In this document: in pieces, positions 34,774-44,049 of the stretch | Position numbering within the stretch: the stretch's first letter is position 1 | Layout: every line of letters starts with the position of its first letter | Source: Citrobacter freundii | GTDB lineage: Bacteria; Bacteroidota; Bacteroidia; Chitinophagales; Chitinophagaceae | Assembly (NCBI GenBank): GCA_003243445.1 | Contig: QFQQ01000002.1 | Location: 151,604-215,603 of the forward strand | Direction: 5' to 3' | DNA: 64,000 nucleotides | Made by a program: the position numbers and the translations under genes | The notes under the pieces: model-generated | Database searches by the model: none | Seen by the model: the letters and a program-made list of their open reading frames with translations, nothing else | Told to the model about the DNA's origin: nothing

Positions 34774-35939
34774 TATTTCTTACTTCGGAGGAGCGCCTCC
34801 AGATAGTAGTAATCCGCATAATTGATCGGTGCATCTATCTCACTATTCGCGGGCTTGTTGCCGGTGCTATGGATCAGGATGAAACCTTTGTTGCCGCCGA
34901 TGGGCGAGCGATAATTTTTGGTAAGGCTGGTCATGATCTTGTCGGCAAAGGCGCGGTATTGTTTGTTATTCTTGCTATAGCCACTGAGTTCGTACAAGCC
35001 TGATGCGATCACCGCAGCGGCCGATGCATCGCGGGGAACATTGGGAATGCCCGGATCTTTGAAGTCCCAGTAAGGAACAGCGTCTGCGGGCATGGCGGGA
35101 TTATTCAAAAGATATGATGCTACGCTTTCGGCCTGTGACAAATAACGAGGATCTTTTGTTTCACGATAGCACATTGTGTATCCATATAGCGCCCAGGCCT
35201 GGCCGCGGGCCCAGGCTGATTCATCGGCATAACCCTGGTGAGTCATTTTATTGATGACCTTGCCGGTAAGCGTATCATAATCCACCACATGATAAGAACT
35301 GAAATCACTACGGAAATGATTTTTCATTGTCGTGTTAGCATGCGTGACTGCGATCTTATAGAAAGATGAATCACCGGTGAGCCTTGTTGCCGCAAATAGT
35401 AATTCAAGGTTCATCATATTATCAATGATCACGGGGAACTGCCATTTTTCCTTATGATGATCCCATGAACGGATCACACCGGTCGTGGGTCGAAAACGGG
35501 TGATCAGCGTTTTAGCTGATTGAATGATCACGTCCTTATAATAACTGTCTTTGGTGAGGCGATAGCCATTGCCAAAACTGCAATAGATCTTAAAACCCAT
35601 ATCATGCGTGACACCGTTGAACTTTTCCTTTTCGATCAGGCGTGTAAAGCTGTCGGCCTTTTCTTTCCATTTTTTATCACCGGTGGATTCATAGAGATAC
35701 CATAGCTCACCGGGGAAGAATCCGCTCGTCCAGTCGCCGGAAGCAACCAGTTTTAGTTTCCCGTCTTCCACTGTTCTTGGAGAAACAAGGTTTGCTTTTC
35801 CTTCTTTTGCTGCTGGTATCTCCTTTAATAAAACATCGGTTTGCTTTTCCGCATCTTTAACGATTGCGGATAATTTTTGTGAACATGCCGATAAGGCAAT
35901 GAGCGAAGAAAAACCGGCTGTGATCAAAAATGCCTTCAT
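34773..35939 (-). CDS. Glycoside hydrolase family 88 (unsaturated uronyl hydrolase)
   Basis: 388 aa from the ATG at 35939, which begins a lipoprotein signal (MKAFLITAGFSSLIALSAC); an in-frame ATG at 35966 adds nine residues. The (alpha/alpha)6 barrel motifs of GH88 are present: DWTSGFFPGELWYLYE, THDMGFKIYCSFGNGY, IDNMMNLELLFAAT, DESAWARGQAWALYGYTMCY and INYADYYYLEALLR. GH88 removes unsaturated uronic acids that polysaccharide lyases leave at non-reducing ends. That fits the alginate-lyase-family gene upstream. Probably periplasmic or membrane-attached. A 34-bp palindrome separates it from that gene. Confidence 0.92.
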   Translation of the reverse strand: MKAFLITAGFSSLIALSACSQKLSAIVKDAEKQTDVLLKEIPAAKEGKANLVSPRTVEDGKLKLVASGDWTSGFFPGELWYLYESTGDKKWKEKADSFTRLIEKEKFNGVTHDMGFKIYCSFGNGYRLTKDSYYKDVIIQSAKTLITRFRPTTGVIRSWDHHKEKWQFPVIIDNMMNLELLFAATRLTGDSSFYKIAVTHANTTMKNHFRSDFSSYHVVDYDTLTGKVINKMTHQGYADESAWARGQAWALYGYTMCYRETKDPRYLSQAESVASYLLNNPAMPADAVPYWDFKDPGIPNVPRDASAAAVIASGLYELSGYSKNNKQYRAFADKIMTSLTKNYRSPIGGNKGFILIHSTGNKPANSEIDAPINYADYYYLEALLRSKK

Positions 35940-36026
35940 TCTATTGTTATTTATTGTCAATTTCATATTAAATCGATACCGGATGGCTGAATAAACTTCA
36001 CTTTATCCGAAATGAATCTCATTTTC

Positions 36027-36103
36027 TTATTCTCTCTTACCGTCTTCCCGCCTTACCGGTAAAATTTGAACCGGTAAGGCGGGAAGACGGTAAGAGAGAA
36101 TAA
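36027..36103. repeat. Perfect 34-bp palindrome, TTCCCGCC class
   Basis: Arms 36027-36060 and 36070-36103 are exact reverse complements with a 9-base loop (AAAATTTGA). The core is CTTCCCGCCTTACCGG. The palindrome at 51991-52053 has the same core. A 15-base stretch to the left (35984-35998, TGGCTGAATAAACTT) matches 51969-51983 at 13 of 15 bases, so the repeat unit may extend beyond the palindrome. It lies between the stop of the alginate-lyase-family gene and the GH88 start. Confidence 0.9.
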
Positions 36104-36135
36104 AGATTGTTATTTCACTAAGATGTCAATTAAGT

Positions 36136-37299
36136 TTATAACCAGATCAACGGATTTCTCACCGGAAGATTCCTGATCACTTCCGCTTCTTCCGGAAAAT
36201 GATCCAGCTTTTTCCAGGTCTGTGACCAATTCTTATCGTTGAATCTTGCGGCGCCAAAGATCAGGAATGGTTGCGCTACCGGCCAATCATTCCAATACAT
36301 CACATCCTGCTGAAATGTCCAACGGGCTTTATCCTTAATGAATGGAAAAAGGAATTGAATTCCTTTCTTCATGTTGCGTCCGTCAGGCAATGTATATGTC
36401 CATAGATCGTCTGCTGGAGTTGAAAGCGTCTGGCAGATCGTGGTCATTGCATCAAGATTGAAGATGGAATATCCATAAGGCTTCGTACGTTTCAGTTCCA
36501 GTGGAAAACTCCCATCTGCCGCCATCTGTTCAGGAAGCAGCACTGTCCTGAACCGGTTCCTGCAAAAATCCTGTGTAACGTTGTCATTCGTGAATTGCGC
36601 AAATACCGCCACCTGCATTACCCAACAGGTGCCATGATTATTCTTCGCTTCCATTTCCGCTTTACCATAAGGATGTGTTTGCAGCCATTTAATGTATTCC
36701 GAAAACCATTGCTGAAACAAACTCCATGATTCCTTATCCATTGCTTTGGAGAATTGCATCGCCATCAACCCTTTTACTACTTCCATCAACTGAATGGTAT
36801 CGATGATACCGATGCCGCGACCAGTCGCGCGGCCTTTGATCGCCTGTGCGTACAACAGAGAAGGATTCATCCGCGTCGCCGCATCTATGAACCAGGCTTT
36901 GCAATGCTCAATGGCCTTGCGTGCGTACTTCTCATCTTTGGTAATTACATAGGCGGAAGCAAGTTCGCCAACGATGCGGCTGAAGCGGATCATTGCCAGC
37001 CGGTGTTCAACGAAGTTATCAGGGTTCGTCATACCATCCCGCTGAATGTACGGGCTATCCACATTGGCGGGATCGGGCCACCAGTAATCTCCTTCAGAAT
37101 AAAAATCGTGGAGGCCGCCGGCGCTGCGGGTGGCTTTATACGCCGTAACAGTGAGTGGTTTTTCTTGTAATGCTTTTTCCGCGCGCCGGATCAGTTGCGT
37201 TTTTAATGTCTTTATCACCTCATCCTTTATTGCGGGAGGATTGGTGGTAAACGATAAACAGCAAAGGCAGATCGCTGTGAGCAATATTTTATTCATCAT
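36136..37299 (-). CDS. Alginate lyase-family (PL5/PL38-like) polysaccharide lyase
   Basis: 387 aa; tandem ATG codons at 37299 and 37296, either possible. Signal peptide MMNKILLTAICLCCLSFTTN. Alpha-barrel lyase motifs: SEGDYWWPDP, EHRLAMIRFSRIVGELASAY, LLYAQAIKGRATGRGIGIID and KNNHGTCWVMQ, where Asn220/Asn221-His222 is the family's catalytic type of site. The fold is that of PF05426. Related Bacteroidota enzymes act on alginate or glucuronan, and the product would suit GH88. The start overlaps the preceding gene's stop by one base, so the two are coupled. Confidence 0.85.
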   Translation of the reverse strand: MMNKILLTAICLCCLSFTTNPPAIKDEVIKTLKTQLIRRAEKALQEKPLTVTAYKATRSAGGLHDFYSEGDYWWPDPANVDSPYIQRDGMTNPDNFVEHRLAMIRFSRIVGELASAYVITKDEKYARKAIEHCKAWFIDAATRMNPSLLYAQAIKGRATGRGIGIIDTIQLMEVVKGLMAMQFSKAMDKESWSLFQQWFSEYIKWLQTHPYGKAEMEAKNNHGTCWVMQVAVFAQFTNDNVTQDFCRNRFRTVLLPEQMAADGSFPLELKRTKPYGYSIFNLDAMTTICQTLSTPADDLWTYTLPDGRNMKKGIQFLFPFIKDKARWTFQQDVMYWNDWPVAQPFLIFGAARFNDKNWSQTWKKLDHFPEEAEVIRNLPVRNPLIWL

Positions 37300-38837
37300 T
37301 ATTTTGATTGATATAATTCATGCCATTTGATACCGGCCTCCTTCGACTGCGCTTCAAACAGCGAAACCGGTTGTAGTCCCTTTTTTTGCGGGCCTTCCCA
37401 TTCAGTTGCGGGTCTTCCATTTAATCTTCCTTCATATTTTTCTGCGTTCAGCCCGATCACATAATTTCTTCCGGAAACCCATGGATCCTGAACAGCCGCT
37501 TTCGATGCTGTACAATTCCATAGCACCTGGTTCACTCCTGCCCATCCATGACCGGTTCCCCAGTTACCGCGATCCTGGATATTGATCTCGCCATCCGAAA
37601 CGATATTGTCATACAAAGTTCCCATGGCCCAGCGATGATGCGGGCCTGTATCAGCATGTGTTCTTTCCGCTTTCGAACGAAAGAATACGTTCGGGCCGCA
37701 AACCTTTGCCCCGGTCACATAATCATGACGGCCATCAGCAGCATAACAATCCATAAAAAGATTCTGCTGACCGTCGTTATTAAATGAATACCTTCTTCCA
37801 CCGGTGATCTGCGATTTTGCTTCGACACAACGGCAGTCCCTTACCGTGATGTTCTTGCTTTGCGATCCAAGGTTTACGCAGGAATATCCAAAATATCTTG
37901 CCTGCACATTTCTGACCCAGCCATTCTCCACGCGGCCAAAGGAAACGGCATTCCAGCCATGATCTTCGTCGGTATCACTGGCGAATTCAGATTCGCAGAA
38001 CAAATCTTCAATACCCACTTCATTGATCCGGCCATTAAAAGAATACAGGTAGACCTCTCCGCCGCCATACTGTTCCTCCATGGCCATTACAACAGGATCA
38101 TCAATGAACACCCGATTACCCTCGATCTTTGTGATCTCCCTTTCAAAATGCAGATCATATTCTTTAGCCATCCACTGCTTGGTGGATGAGTCGCGCGCTT
38201 CTATCTGATCCATTTTCAGATCATGGATCCATTTGTCCGTTCCCGGCCTGAATACCACGATACGATCTCCGGTCTTCAATCCACTCACATTATTCACAGA
38301 AAAAGATCTGGCACCAACCGGCACATAAGCATCCGTGATCTTTCTACGGGTGCCGGGAATTTCTTTCAGGTTACCAGATCCGCCGGCTGAAATCAAACTG
38401 CGTTGTCCTTTTCCTGTTGCGATCAGTTTTGTCCCCTGCCCTTCACCCCGCAACACGATACCGCTCGCCCCGATCTTTAATGTTCCGGAGATCCTGTATA
38501 TTCCTTTTGCCAGCAGGATCGCTCCGCGAAATCCATTCGCTTGAACATCCATCTTTGACACTTCATCGATCACCTGCTGGATCATATTCAGATCATCAGC
38601 GGCTCCCGTGGGCACTATTGCTTTGACAACAGGTACATCAGGAATCGCTTTCCGCTGGTGATAATATCCCACACCACTGAAATCAGGAATGATATTTCCC
38701 TGTGCATCCGGTGTATATTCCAGCTTGCCATCATTTCCCGGGTGAACGAATTTTGATGTCCATTGCGCATTGGCGATATGCACAGCAGAAAGAAAACACA
38801 ACGAAAAGATCAATTTAGTTTTCATACTGTTCACCAT
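37299..38837 (-). CDS. Secreted right-handed beta-helix protein (pectate-lyase-like fold)
   Basis: 512 aa from the ATG at 38837, which directly abuts the GH2 stop; the ATG at 38825 starts a cleaner signal peptide (MKTKLIFSLCFLSAVHIANA). The N-terminal third has a pectate-lyase-like opening (DDLNMIQQVIDEVSKM, GAILLAKGIYRISGTL, IVLRGEGQGTKLIA). The rest shows beta-helix coils (VGIEDLFCESEF, VRNVQARYFGYSCVNLG, ITVRDCRCVEAKSQ). I cannot name the CAZy family. A polysaccharide lyase or glycoside hydrolase acting with the neighbouring lyase is likely from context. Confidence 0.75.
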   Translation of the reverse strand: MVNSMKTKLIFSLCFLSAVHIANAQWTSKFVHPGNDGKLEYTPDAQGNIIPDFSGVGYYHQRKAIPDVPVVKAIVPTGAADDLNMIQQVIDEVSKMDVQANGFRGAILLAKGIYRISGTLKIGASGIVLRGEGQGTKLIATGKGQRSLISAGGSGNLKEIPGTRRKITDAYVPVGARSFSVNNVSGLKTGDRIVVFRPGTDKWIHDLKMDQIEARDSSTKQWMAKEYDLHFEREITKIEGNRVFIDDPVVMAMEEQYGGGEVYLYSFNGRINEVGIEDLFCESEFASDTDEDHGWNAVSFGRVENGWVRNVQARYFGYSCVNLGSQSKNITVRDCRCVEAKSQITGGRRYSFNNDGQQNLFMDCYAADGRHDYVTGAKVCGPNVFFRSKAERTHADTGPHHRWAMGTLYDNIVSDGEINIQDRGNWGTGHGWAGVNQVLWNCTASKAAVQDPWVSGRNYVIGLNAEKYEGRLNGRPATEWEGPQKKGLQPVSLFEAQSKEAGIKWHELYQSK

Positions 38838-41294
38838 TTACAGATCAAGAAATGCGGTAGGCAATCCTTTGGACTGAACACTGATCTTGGTTTTTCCTTT
38901 GTTTGTATTCACACGGATCACTGCCCTTCCATTATATAACTGCACATAACGCGAGCCGCCGGAGGTTCCCAGGTCATCGATCAACATGCCATCACCGATC
39001 AATCCAAAACGGATGAACTGGGCTGCATCCAGGCACTGCACGCTTTTATCATCCACTGCTTTCACCTGGATCGTTGCTATGCCATCCCGTTCACTGATCT
39101 TCTCCACAACCATCTTCGATGGCTTGCTCCATTTCTCTGTTTGATACTGAACCTGGATGGAATCCTCTACCTGCACCTTCTTTTTACGTGCAATTACTTT
39201 TACGATATTGTTGCCATTATTAAATGGCACATCCCAACGCAAACCGGCAGCAGGAAAATCCTGGCTATTGCGTTTCTTCACTCCAAGGCTTTTCCCATTT
39301 ACCCACAGTTCTGCCTCATCGCAATTGGAATACACTTTCACTACTTTGGCTTCACCTTCATTCCCCCAACGGACAGGCCATGAATGACCATAGATATGAG
39401 CCATCGGTTTGCTGGCCCAGTATGATTGAAAAACATAGTAGCTTTCCTTTGGTGTAAGATCTCTTTCGATCACGCCTTTCTGATTGACATATGGGGTAGG
39501 ATTATCAGGGCGGATGGGTGTGGCAAAATCCTTGAACACCCATTGCGCAGAACCCGTAAGCCATGGCATTGTTTCCTGTTCTTTCAAATGCCAGTCAAAT
39601 AAGTTGACGATATAACTTTCGCTCCAGTCGCCATCTTTTGAAACGCGCGCTGCTCCTCCATATAATGATGCGTCTCCGGCGCGTTCATCACCGCCGTTGC
39701 CGGTGCGGATCTGCTGCAAGGCTTTATCGGGACTTTCAGAATGCCGGCCGGCATGGCTATCACCGCCCCATTCCGCATGGAAGAAATGATCCGTCTTGCC
39801 ATATTCCGCTTCGGTGATCGCTCTGTATTCTGTGTAAACACCGCGATACCACCCGGCCCAGATAGAGGGAGAGTAAACGTCCACAATATCTTTACAAAAA
39901 TCACAGCGGCGGATCGATGTCAATCTTGAGTTATCCAGTTTATGCGAAAGATCATGCAACTCCTTCATGAAAGCCCTGATCTTTTGCTGATCGAATTCAG
40001 GGAAATCTCCCGGCCAGTCATTTTCATTTCCCAATCCCCAAAGGATCACCGACGGGTGATTGTAATGCTGCTCGATCATGTTCGTAAGCATTCGTCTTGC
40101 CTGTTCCTTATATACATCACCGCCGAGACCGCCACGGCACCAGGGAATTTCTTCCCAAACGAGTAAGCCGAGGCTATCGCAAAGATTGAGCACGATCCGG
40201 GATTGCTGATAATGACCCAAACGGATGAAGTTCGCGCCCATCTCCTTCATCAGTTTCATCTCGGCGCGGATCATCTCTTCCGTCATCGCCGCACCAACGC
40301 CGGCATGATCTTCATGACGATGCGTTCCATTCAGTAAAAGTCTTTTTCCGTTCAGCATGAATGGACCTTTGGTCACAAATTCAGCATGACGGAAACCGAT
40401 CTTTTCTTTTAACACGCTGCTATCACCAGAAGAAGTGACCGTCACTTGTACAGTATATAATTTCGGGTCATCAGTCGACCAGCAAACAGGCGATTTAATA
40501 TTGTATTCGGATAACAGGATATCTTCTGATAAAGATGTAAGATCCTTTTTGCTTTGCTGAACAAGTTTACCGGAAGGATCGAACAAACGCACAGAAGCAG
40601 TTCCCGCATTCCTTTTGACTGGATCATAAAATCTTGCTTTCACCTGAAGCTTGCCGGTCTTGCCGGTTTTATCTACTTCAGGCAATGCAAATATTTTTTG
40701 AACGGATAAAGCGGGCGTATAAACAAGATTGAGATACCGGTAAATGCCGCCATAGACAGTAAAGTCAGAAAGACTTGAAGGGATCATCTCCAGGTCACGT
40801 GAGTTATCTGTGCGGATCACAACTGGAATTTTTCCCTTGAATTGCTTATTGAATACTTCCGTCTTTTTAAACGCAGCTACTGCATCCGTTATATCGATAG
40901 TGAATTCATCATAACCTCCCACATGACTGCCCACTTTTGTATTGTATACATACACATCCGTCTTCTGCCCTGAACCTTCAAAGTGAAGCAGTGTGCGGCC
41001 ATTGTTATAAGGATTGTTTATATCCAATAGGGTACGATACCAACCCGGACCCTGGTTATAGTTCACATCCGGATCAACTGCGTCACGGGCGTTCATACAA
41101 TGTGGCAATTGCACTTTCTCCCAGATGGGCATTTCTTCAGGATTTCCTTTACCGACCGGGCGCACAGCCTCCCATACTCCACCAAGATCCATTCTTACAA
41201 ATTCCCAGTTATCATTCAATCGTTTTGATTGCTGGGCGAATAAGCTGGTCAATGATATACAACCAGCCACAAACAATGCAAGCTTCCGTTTCAT
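38838..41294 (-). CDS. Glycoside hydrolase family 2 (beta-galactosidase/glucuronidase-like)
   Basis: 818 aa from the ATG at 41294; the ORF opens at a TTG (41300). Signal peptide MKRKLALFVAGCISLTSLFA. Domains in order: sugar-binding beta-sandwich (30-195, GPGWYRTLLDI), Ig-like domain (200-300), TIM barrel (305-600) with acid/base Glu424 in WGLGNEND and nucleophile Glu508 in FHAEWGGDS, and C-terminal beta domains (640-818). GH2 enzymes remove beta-linked galactose, mannose or glucuronate. In this block a beta-glucuronidase or galactosidase role is plausible. It lies 22 bases from the second GH2 gene. Confidence 0.93.
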   Translation of the reverse strand: MKRKLALFVAGCISLTSLFAQQSKRLNDNWEFVRMDLGGVWEAVRPVGKGNPEEMPIWEKVQLPHCMNARDAVDPDVNYNQGPGWYRTLLDINNPYNNGRTLLHFEGSGQKTDVYVYNTKVGSHVGGYDEFTIDITDAVAAFKKTEVFNKQFKGKIPVVIRTDNSRDLEMIPSSLSDFTVYGGIYRYLNLVYTPALSVQKIFALPEVDKTGKTGKLQVKARFYDPVKRNAGTASVRLFDPSGKLVQQSKKDLTSLSEDILLSEYNIKSPVCWSTDDPKLYTVQVTVTSSGDSSVLKEKIGFRHAEFVTKGPFMLNGKRLLLNGTHRHEDHAGVGAAMTEEMIRAEMKLMKEMGANFIRLGHYQQSRIVLNLCDSLGLLVWEEIPWCRGGLGGDVYKEQARRMLTNMIEQHYNHPSVILWGLGNENDWPGDFPEFDQQKIRAFMKELHDLSHKLDNSRLTSIRRCDFCKDIVDVYSPSIWAGWYRGVYTEYRAITEAEYGKTDHFFHAEWGGDSHAGRHSESPDKALQQIRTGNGGDERAGDASLYGGAARVSKDGDWSESYIVNLFDWHLKEQETMPWLTGSAQWVFKDFATPIRPDNPTPYVNQKGVIERDLTPKESYYVFQSYWASKPMAHIYGHSWPVRWGNEGEAKVVKVYSNCDEAELWVNGKSLGVKKRNSQDFPAAGLRWDVPFNNGNNIVKVIARKKKVQVEDSIQVQYQTEKWSKPSKMVVEKISERDGIATIQVKAVDDKSVQCLDAAQFIRFGLIGDGMLIDDLGTSGGSRYVQLYNGRAVIRVNTNKGKTKISVQSKGLPTAFLDL

Positions 41295-41316
41295 TATCAA
41301 TAATCAATTACGTAGA

Positions 41317-44049
41317 TCAATCGAGTTTAACAACCTGTAATGCGTTCAATACCGCTTCACCGCGGCTGGCTTTAAATGAGAGCGTGATACCTTTATCATC
41401 CGTTACCGTCACTCTTACTTTCTTTGATACAGCCGTCACCACGCCATACTGGCGGGAGAGATCAAGATCTTCCACCACCGGTACTTCATTTGCAAAAACA
41501 GAAAATACACGGGAGGCTGAATCTTCCGTTCTTGCAGAATTTTCGAGGTTATACACAAGGCCTTTTACCACGCCGCCCTGCAACTCTGCAAAATGCAGGG
41601 TCAGTTCATACCGGCCCGCAGGTACATCGAGCTTGTATTGTTCGATACCCACCTGTTGCGTCTGATAGATCGGATCTTCATCCGTGCCGTTAATGGCTTT
41701 ATCAGTACCATAAGAAGCGCGGCTGTTATTTGCAAGTTTGAACATCTTCCCCCCGATGGCACCAAAGGCACCCAGCCTGTATGGCTGATCCGGGATCCAG
41801 AGTTGCTTTCTTTTCTCATCAATAAAATAACGGTTTGCGCCAAGCAAAATATTCAACTGATGAAAAGGCAAGCGCTCATCTTTTAATTTGTAGGGGATCA
41901 GTGTGAACTCCACATCAAGATGATCAGTAAACCATTTTCCGTTATGTCGACCTCTTGCCTCCAGTTGGTTAATACCATTTACAAAAGGAACATTGAATTG
42001 TGTCAACCCTTCTTTCACCGCAGCTATCCCCAGGCTGTTTCCGTTCAGAAACAATTCAACCGAATCAAGATTTGCTGCTACCTGTAAAGGCTGATAGCAA
42101 TATGTATTGGTGCTGTCCGCTATGCCCGAACGGTTTTGCCAATACGCTGAAGTGATCTTAATAAATGGATCTTTACGAAGAATGGCCTGATACAAATAGT
42201 AGGGATCTTTCGGCGTCCGGTCCGTCATCAGCAGTCCTTTATTATTAATATGCGGCATTGTTTCCGCTCTTACTTCAGAATTGAAATCGGCCAGGTTCCA
42301 GATCATGGCGCCGGCCACGTAAGGACGCTTCAGCATTTCCTGTATATAATACTGATGAAAGCGTGTAGTGTATTCTACGCTCTTATCGAACTTCACCGGA
42401 TCAAAACTTCGGATACGGGGATCTGCATCGGCGCCGTATTCCGAAACCACCAGCACTTTACCGGGCAGCTCACGATGATGACGTTCGAGGAAAGCAGGAA
42501 AATCTTCCATCTTGCCGCCATACCAGCCGGAATATAAATTCCAGCCCACCACATCGGTGATGTTGGTCAAACCAGCCTGCTGATATTTTGCAAAATCACC
42601 GTGATGTGCGATCATGGTTCCGCGATAAGGATCCGTTTTCCTGGCGATACTATCCATGGTTTTCGCCAGCCTTTCGATAGACCTGAAATAAACCTGTTGT
42701 CTCGGTTTATCATTGTTGTATCTTGATTGCAACAGGATCTCGTTCATGTGACACCAGAGCACCACGGATGGATGATTAAAATTCTGGCGGATCATTTCCA
42801 TCTGCATGTTAAGACTGTTCTGGAAAAATGCCTCGCTTTCTGTGATCTCATTCACCAATGGAATTTCCACCGAAGCCAGGATCCCCAATTCATCACAGGC
42901 TTCAAGAATGGAAGGATCCTGCGGATAATGCGCCACACGCAGGTAGTTACCGCCCATTTTCTTCAGCATCATCATATCTTTTCTCGCCAGCTCATCGGGA
43001 ACGGCATTACCCATACCTTTATAATCCTGGTGACGGCTGGCACCAACCAGTTTATACGGTTTGCCATTCAGGAAAAAACCATTGGCAGCGTCGAACCGAA
43101 ACCAGCGGAAGCCAACTGGCTGAGATAGCTCATCCAGCTTCTTACCAGTGGCCGTCTCCAAGATGGTAATCGTGAGTGTATATAAAAAGGGATCCTCCGG
43201 CGACCATAGATGAGGTTGGGATACGACAGGCATACGTTGATTGAACGAACCTTCTTTCCCGGCAGCAAGCGTGAGCTTTGATTGCTGAAGCGTGATCTGT
43301 TTTCCGGTTTTGTCCCGCAGAACAGCAGCTATAGTTAATTTCCGGGATGAAACACCGCTGTTAAAAATTTCTCCTTTTAATTCAACAATTGCCTTCTCAG
43401 CAGACACTTCAGGTGTAGTGATAAAAACCGACTGCGATCCTTTTGCATCAAAGCTGAAGTGAACAGGATCGGTGGCTACCACATACACATCCCTGTACAA
43501 GCCGCCATAAAAAGTAAAATCAGCAGAAAGTGGCGGAAGGTTTTCATTGTAGCTATTATCAACTTTTACCAGGATCTCGTTCAGGTTATTTTTTCCGTCA
43601 AATTTCAGGTATGCGCTTACAGGAATATAAAAGCCGGTATAACCGCCTTTGTGTCCACCTGCTTTCTGGCCATTGATAAAAACTTCCGCTTCCTGACCAG
43701 CACCTTCAAAATAAAGCGCCACATCTTTGTCTTTGAAAGATGCATTCACCGCGATCTTTTTCCGGTACCAGCCCGGTCCGCGATAAAAACCAGGCACATC
43801 ATCCATCACGTCCTGTGCATTCCAGGTATGCGGGATCTGCACGAGCTGCCATTTGTCCTGCAACGTATCATCAACAGTTTGCCCTTTATGAAACTGCCAG
43901 TAATCATTGATACTTGTTACAGACCTTGCACCGGTTTGCGCACGGATCGTCCCTGCCGATGCCAGCAGGAACAATCCGCTCAGCAAACTGGTCTTAATTC
44001 TTGCGCTTAAAATAGAATAGTCTGAAATTGAAACCTCCTTTATCTGCAT
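41317..44049 (-). CDS. Glycoside hydrolase family 2 with C-terminal malectin-like domain
   Basis: 910 aa. The ATG at 44049 lies 56 bases inside the 3' end of the GH5 gene; no later ATG occurs before the mature protein, so the overlap seems real unless a TTG is used. Hydrophobic signal region SLLSGLFLLASAGTIRAQ. GH2 sandwich (45-195), Ig-like domain, TIM barrel with acid/base Glu437 (LWCHMNEIL) and nucleophile Glu537 (VVSEYGAD), then beta domains and a malectin-like domain at about 750-910 (RYELTLHFAELQGGVVKGLV). It acts in the periplasm or at the surface. The substrate differs enough in sequence from the other GH2 to suggest a different linkage. Confidence 0.92.
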   Translation of the reverse strand: MQIKEVSISDYSILSARIKTSLLSGLFLLASAGTIRAQTGARSVTSINDYWQFHKGQTVDDTLQDKWQLVQIPHTWNAQDVMDDVPGFYRGPGWYRKKIAVNASFKDKDVALYFEGAGQEAEVFINGQKAGGHKGGYTGFYIPVSAYLKFDGKNNLNEILVKVDNSYNENLPPLSADFTFYGGLYRDVYVVATDPVHFSFDAKGSQSVFITTPEVSAEKAIVELKGEIFNSGVSSRKLTIAAVLRDKTGKQITLQQSKLTLAAGKEGSFNQRMPVVSQPHLWSPEDPFLYTLTITILETATGKKLDELSQPVGFRWFRFDAANGFFLNGKPYKLVGASRHQDYKGMGNAVPDELARKDMMMLKKMGGNYLRVAHYPQDPSILEACDELGILASVEIPLVNEITESEAFFQNSLNMQMEMIRQNFNHPSVVLWCHMNEILLQSRYNNDKPRQQVYFRSIERLAKTMDSIARKTDPYRGTMIAHHGDFAKYQQAGLTNITDVVGWNLYSGWYGGKMEDFPAFLERHHRELPGKVLVVSEYGADADPRIRSFDPVKFDKSVEYTTRFHQYYIQEMLKRPYVAGAMIWNLADFNSEVRAETMPHINNKGLLMTDRTPKDPYYLYQAILRKDPFIKITSAYWQNRSGIADSTNTYCYQPLQVAANLDSVELFLNGNSLGIAAVKEGLTQFNVPFVNGINQLEARGRHNGKWFTDHLDVEFTLIPYKLKDERLPFHQLNILLGANRYFIDEKRKQLWIPDQPYRLGAFGAIGGKMFKLANNSRASYGTDKAINGTDEDPIYQTQQVGIEQYKLDVPAGRYELTLHFAELQGGVVKGLVYNLENSARTEDSASRVFSVFANEVPVVEDLDLSRQYGVVTAVSKKVRVTVTDDKGITLSFKASRGEAVLNALQVVKLD

